Source of the DNA: Nitriliruptoraceae bacterium
Lineage (GTDB): Bacteria; Actinomycetota; Nitriliruptoria; Nitriliruptorales; Nitriliruptoraceae
Direction of reading: 5' to 3'
Length of the DNA: 7,913 nt
NCBI GenBank assembly: GCA_007134165.1
Contig: SLLJ01000468.1
Coordinates: forward strand, 1 to 7,913
The notes under the pieces were generated by a model that was not told the origin of the DNA, did no database searches, and saw nothing but the letters and a program-made list of their open reading frames with translations. Both the position numbers and the translations under genes were made by a program. Each line of letters begins with the position of its first letter. The stretch's first letter is position 1. Shown here in pieces: positions 4,931 to 7,913 of this stretch.

Positions 4931-6202
4931 GTGCCGCGCGTCGCCGAACCGATCCTCCATGTGGACATGGACGCCTTCTACGCGTCCGTGGAGCAGCGGG
5001 ATGATCCACAGCTGCGGGGCCGCCCGGTTGTCGTCGGCGGGGCCGGGGGCCGGGGGGTGGTTGCCGCAGCGTCGTACGAGGCCCGGCGCTTCGGGATCCA
5101 TTCGGCCATGCCCATGGTGCGGGCCCGGCGTCTCTGCCCGCAGTTGGTGATCGTGCCCAACCGCTTCGATCGCTACCGAGAGGTGTCCGGGGCGGTGATG
5201 GAGATCCTGACGTCGGTCACCCCGCTGGTCGAACCGCTGTCGCTCGACGAGGCCTTCCTCGACGTCGGCGGATCGGTGGGACTGTTCGGCACGCCCACGC
5301 AGATCGGCGAGCGCCTGCGCCGCGAGGTCCGCGCCCAGTTGGACCTGCCCTGCTCGGTCGGGATCGGACCGACCAAGTCGGTCGCGAAGCTGCTGTCTGG
5401 ACGCGCCAAGCCCGACGGGTTGCTGCGTTGGCCGGCCGACGAGGTCGTCGAGCGGCTGGCGCCCCTGCCGGTCTCTGAGCTGTGGGGCGCCGGGCCCAAG
5501 ACCGTGGAGCGGCTGCAGGGCTACGGTCTGCGCACCATCGGGCAGGTCGCACGGACGGACCTGCGCACCCTGCAGCGGGTCGTGGGCGATGCTCTTGGTA
5601 CGCAGTTGCACCAACTGGCCCGCGGCATCGACCCGCGGTCGGTGACACCGCACGAACCCGCCCGGTCGGTGTCCGCCGAAGAGACCTTCGACGAGGACGT
5701 CGACGATCCGGTCGTGCTGCGTCGCGAGGTGCTGCGCCTGGCCGAGAAGGTCGGCCGCCGGTTGCGTCGGGCCGAGCTCTCGGGGCGGACGGTGACGCTC
5801 AAGGTCCGTTTCGCCTCGTTCGAGACCGTGACCCGCTCGTCCACGCTGGCCGCGCCGACCGACCGGACCCACGACCTGGTGGTCGTGGCCGGTGGGCTGC
5901 TCGACGGGTTGCGCCTGGAGCGGGCCAGGGTCCGGCTGATCGGCGTCGGGGTGTCCAACCTCGGCGACGACACCGCCGCTGCCCAGCTCACGCTTGATGC
6001 CGCCGACCCGGGGACCGAGCTGCCCTGGAACGATCCGCGCTGGGACCGGGTCGACCGGGTCGCTGACCAGGTCGCGGAGCGGTTCGGGGGGCTCGGAGTG
6101 TCCTATGCCTCCCTGCTCGACGACCATCCGAACGACGAGGACACCGCGCCGACGCGTGAGGACCGCACCCCGCCGCCGTCCACCAGCCCGGAGGACCGAT
6201 GA
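4931..6202 (+). CDS. dinB: DNA polymerase IV (Y-family translesion polymerase)
   Basis: This 423-residue Y-family DNA polymerase copies past damaged template bases without proofreading. The palm/finger motifs are HVDMDAFYASVE (10-21, metal ligand D12; Y17 in the steric-gate position), RGVVAAASYEARRFGIHSAMP (41-61), and SLDEAFLDV (104-112, catalytic D106 and E107). SVGIGPTKSVAKLLSGRAKPDG follows at 142-163. The thumb HhH region is LWGAGPKTVERLQGYGLRTIG (184-204), and the little-finger domain is about residues 245-345. QLTLD (352-356), after VGVSNL, is a plausible beta-clamp-binding peptide (family consensus QLxLF). The last 25 or so residues are acidic and Pro/Ser/Thr-rich, probably disordered. 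All catalytic acids are present, so activity is expected. The stop overlaps the ogt start (ATGA), indicating translational coupling, and a LexA-type box upstream suggests induction by DNA damage. Confidence 0.97.
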   Translation: MPRVAEPILHVDMDAFYASVEQRDDPQLRGRPVVVGGAGGRGVVAAASYEARRFGIHSAMPMVRARRLCPQLVIVPNRFDRYREVSGAVMEILTSVTPLVEPLSLDEAFLDVGGSVGLFGTPTQIGERLRREVRAQLDLPCSVGIGPTKSVAKLLSGRAKPDGLLRWPADEVVERLAPLPVSELWGAGPKTVERLQGYGLRTIGQVARTDLRTLQRVVGDALGTQLHQLARGIDPRSVTPHEPARSVSAEETFDEDVDDPVVLRREVLRLAEKVGRRLRRAELSGRTVTLKVRFASFETVTRSSTLAAPTDRTHDLVVVAGGLLDGLRLERARVRLIGVGVSNLGDDTAAAQLTLDAADPGTELPWNDPRWDRVDRVADQVAERFGGLGVSYASLLDDHPNDEDTAPTREDRTPPPSTSPEDR

Positions 6203-6693
6203 TCACCCGTTTCGTCACCGTTGAAAGCCCGCTCGGCCCGCTGCTGCTCACCGCGGACGAGGGTGGACTGACCCGGGTGGAGTTCCCGGACTCCGACGGA
6301 GGCCACCATCCTGACCCCGGGTGGGTCGCGGTCGAGCCAGAGGAGGAGCCTGTCCTCGAGGCCGCCCGAGAGCAGCTCGCCGGCTACTTCGCGGGGGAGC
6401 GGACCGGCTTCGAGCTCCCGTTGGCTCCGGTGGGGACCGCGTTCCAGCAGCAGGTTTGGGAGGCGCTGAACACCATCGACCACGGCCAGACCCGCAGCTA
6501 CGGGCAACTGGCGGCGCAGCTCGGCCGACCCACCGCCAGCCGTGCGGTCGCCCAGGCCATCGGACGCAACCCCCTGGCCATCGTCGTGCCCTGCCACCGG
6601 GTGATCGGGTCGGATGGTTCGCTGACTGGCTATGCCAGCGGCCTGGAGCGCAAGCGATTCCTGCTCGACCTCGAGGGAGTGCCCGTCCCATGA
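6199..6693 (+). CDS. ogt: Methylated-DNA--[protein]-cysteine S-methyltransferase
   Basis: This 164-residue O6-alkylguanine-DNA alkyltransferase irreversibly moves the alkyl group from O6-alkylguanine (and O4-alkylthymine) to its own cysteine. The C-terminal domain is canonical: FQQQVWEALNTIDHGQTRSYGQLA (82-105, conserved Tyr101), SRAVAQAIGRNPLAIVVPCHRVIGSDGSLTGYASGLERKRFLLDLEG (114-160). It contains the Arg finger R115, the Asn hinge N124, the acceptor C132 in PCHR, and the Glu of the GLERK segment. The N-terminal region (1-70) is the shorter, variable ribonuclease-like fold. There is no Ada-type N-terminal regulatory domain, so this is a stand-alone Ogt. The start ATG overlaps the dinB TGA by four bases (ATGA), with GGAGG (6190-6194) just upstream. 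Its own TGA overlaps the next gene in the same way. Co-expression with dinB pairs direct reversal of alkylation with translesion synthesis. Confidence 0.96.
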   Translation: MITRFVTVESPLGPLLLTADEGGLTRVEFPDSDGGHHPDPGWVAVEPEEEPVLEAAREQLAGYFAGERTGFELPLAPVGTAFQQQVWEALNTIDHGQTRSYGQLAAQLGRPTASRAVAQAIGRNPLAIVVPCHRVIGSDGSLTGYASGLERKRFLLDLEGVPVP

Positions 6694-7793
6694 GCGATGC
6701 TGCCCCTCGCCGCGCCGCGCCCGCGGTGGTCAGCGCGCTGGGGACGGCCGCGATGCCCGCGATGGCCGGTACGCCCCTGTTCGCCGGCACGCCCTACGAG
6801 GTGGGGCGGCAGCACGGCGCCTGGCTCGGCCCGCGTCTGGCGACCGTCATCGACACTCACCTGGCCACCATCGCAGCCACCACCGGTCTCGACCACGGCC
6901 AGTTGGAGCGCGAGGCCGGCGACCGCTTCGACGCGCTGCCGGCTCGTTTCCGCGCCGAGTTCGAGGGGCTGGCCCTCGGCGCCGAACTGTCGCTCGAGCG
7001 GCTGGCGATCTGGCAGCACGCCGAGCACTGCCGGGCCGGTTGCAGCGGCGTGCTATGGCCGATCGACGGCCAGTGGTGGGTAGCGCGCAGCAACGACGCC
7101 GACCGCATGGACGGGCTGTAGGGCTACGGCGTCCAGCGTCACGTCACGGGGCGCACCCCCACGCTGAGCATCGGACTGCCGGGGGACGTCGCCACCGCCA
7201 CCGGCGCCAACGCCGCCGGCCTGTGGATCCACCTCAACTGGCTCGACGCCCGCGAGCCCGAACCGCCGGGTGCGATCTCCCCGTGGATCCTGGTGCCCGA
7301 AGCCCTCGAGACCTGCACCAGCGTGGCCGACGTCGAGGCACTGCTGGAGCGCACGCCGCGTGACCTCGGCGCGATCCTGGTCGCGGTCGACGCTACCGGT
7401 GGCGCCATGGTGCTCGAGGTCGACCGGGTCACCCACCGTCGGCGCACGCCGTGGGCGGACGGGTACGTACTCACCAACCACCGCCAGGACGAGCCCGGCC
7501 AGCACGACTCCGCCGCCCGACTCACGTGCCTCACCGAACTGCTGACCGCCGCGCCGCCACGCGAGCCCGCAGAACTGCTCGAGCTGTTGGCCGACCCCGG
7601 GATCGAACGAGCCGGCGAAGATGCTGGCACCGTCTACGCCACGCTGGCCTGCCCGCAGCGCCGCGAGCTTCGCATCGCCCGGGGCGGATTCCCGGCCGTG
7701 ACCGCCGGCGCCTGGGAGCCGCTGGCCTGGCCGCAGCCGAGTCCCGTTGGGTCCGCCACCTCGGGAGGTGCAGTGCCGGGCCGTTCGGGCTGA
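6690..7793 (+). pseudogene. Acyltransferase/C45-peptidase (AAT)-like gene interrupted by an in-frame amber codon
   Basis: One frame runs from the ATG at 6690 (ATGA overlap with ogt) to TGA at 7791-7793. It is broken only by TAG at 7119-7121, after 143 residues; 223 more codons follow in the same frame. The N-terminal half has FAGTPYEVGRQHGAWLG (31-47), EFEGLALGAELSLERLAIWQHAEHC (90-114), then AGCSGVLWPIDGQWWVARSNDADRM (116-140). This resembles the acyl-CoA:6-aminopenicillanate acyltransferase/C45 Ntn-hydrolase family, where self-cleavage before a GC(S/T) cysteine exposes the nucleophile; C118 is the candidate. The second half (TGANAAGLWIHLNWL, then LVAVDATGGAMVLEV and YVLTNH) also fits that family. 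Codon position 3 bias is the same on both sides of the TAG, and no ATG, GTG or TTG restart occurs in frame until the GTG at 7293. This suggests a recent nonsense mutation or sequence error; readthrough is less likely. The family assignment is moderate and the substrate unknown. Confidence 0.7.
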
Positions 7794-7804
7794 CGGGGAG
7801 CGCA

Positions 7805-7832
7805 GGGGGCCGGGTTGGGGGTGGGAGTGGGG
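7805..7832 (+). other. G-quadruplex-type tract in the operon 3' region
   Basis: Five G-runs (GGGGG, GGG, GGGGG, GGG, GGGG at 7805-7809, 7812-7814, 7817-7821, 7823-7825, 7828-7832) are separated by loops of one to three bases. This meets the usual G-quadruplex pattern on the coding strand. It begins 11 bases after the operon stop codon and directly precedes a strong hairpin. A role in 3'-end formation or mRNA stability is inferred. Confidence 0.6.
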
Positions 7833-7837
7833 AGCGA

Positions 7838-7869
7838 CGGCTGCCGAACCTCCGGGGGTTCGGCAGCCG
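7838..7869 (+). terminator. Strong hairpin ending the dinB operon
   Basis: CGGCTGCCGAACC (7838-7850) and GGTTCGGCAGCCG (7857-7869) form a perfect 13-bp stem around a six-base loop (TCCGGG), 44 bases after the stop at 7793. There is no T-run after it, so it is an atypical intrinsic terminator of the kind often seen in high-GC actinobacteria. It could act in both directions. The remaining 44 bases to the window edge show nothing recognisable. Confidence 0.7.
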
Positions 7870-7913
7870 GGCCGGCACGCAACCCACCGACCGGACGCAA
7901 ACCCCACCGTCCC

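Noticed and set aside
4721..6127. 468-residue minus-strand open frame
   Set aside because: It lies opposite dinB, whose protein has every family motif. The antisense translation is Arg/Gly/Pro/His-rich with no domain.
7122..7793. Second half of the AAT-like gene as an independent gene
   Set aside because: The first in-frame ATG, GTG or TTG after the TAG is the GTG at 7293. That lies deep inside conserved-looking sequence and has no ribosome binding site.
7053..7907. 284-residue minus-strand open frame
   Set aside because: It is antisense to the AAT-like gene and to the terminal hairpin, with a low-complexity translation. It exists because of high GC at third positions.

Overview
The window is uniformly very GC-rich, with codons ending almost entirely in G or C. 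Genes are tightly packed, GTG starts occur and stop-start overlaps are common. The N-terminal triple S-layer-homology (SLH) arrangement, the TlrB/RlmA(II)-type methyltransferase and a CGAAC-N4-GTTCG LexA-type box all suggest an actinobacterium. A deep-branching actinobacterial lineage is plausible, but this is inferred from protein style and not from any marker gene.

Layout. (1) 1-1629, minus strand: a two-TM hypothetical membrane protein (1033-1629), then an exported protein (1-933, cut by the left edge) with three SLH domains fused to the start of a glucose/sorbosone dehydrogenase-like propeller. (2) 1630-1906: a divergent intergenic region holding a G-rich 14-bp tandem repeat. (3) 1907-3520, plus strand: a 23S rRNA guanine-N1 methyltransferase of the RlmA/TlrB family and a HAD-family phosphatase, followed by a hairpin. 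(4) 3551-3630: a strictly 10-bp-periodic repeat array in the convergent gap, running into the stop codon of the next gene. (5) 3627-4337, minus strand: a VOC-superfamily protein with a relatively AT-rich upstream region containing CTTGAG dyads. (6) About 4500-4870: no gene recognised. (7) 4883-7793, plus strand: a perfect CGAAC-N4-GTTCG dyad resembling a LexA (SOS) box, then dinB (DNA polymerase IV), ogt (O6-alkylguanine-DNA methyltransferase) and an acyltransferase/C45-peptidase-like gene. The three genes are joined by 4-base ATGA overlaps. The third gene carries an in-frame amber codon at 7119-7121. (8) 7794-7913: a G-quadruplex-type tract and a perfect 13-bp-stem hairpin that probably end the operon.

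The most coherent functional unit is region 7. A damage-inducible-looking promoter drives a translesion polymerase coupled to a direct alkylation-reversal protein, so tolerance and repair of alkylated DNA would be made together. The third, interrupted gene has no obvious part in this. I see no clearly new multi-gene system. The points most worth checking are the SOS-type operon, the amber codon inside an otherwise intact frame, the two short-period tandem repeats, and a zinc-ligand substitution in the RlmA-like enzyme.
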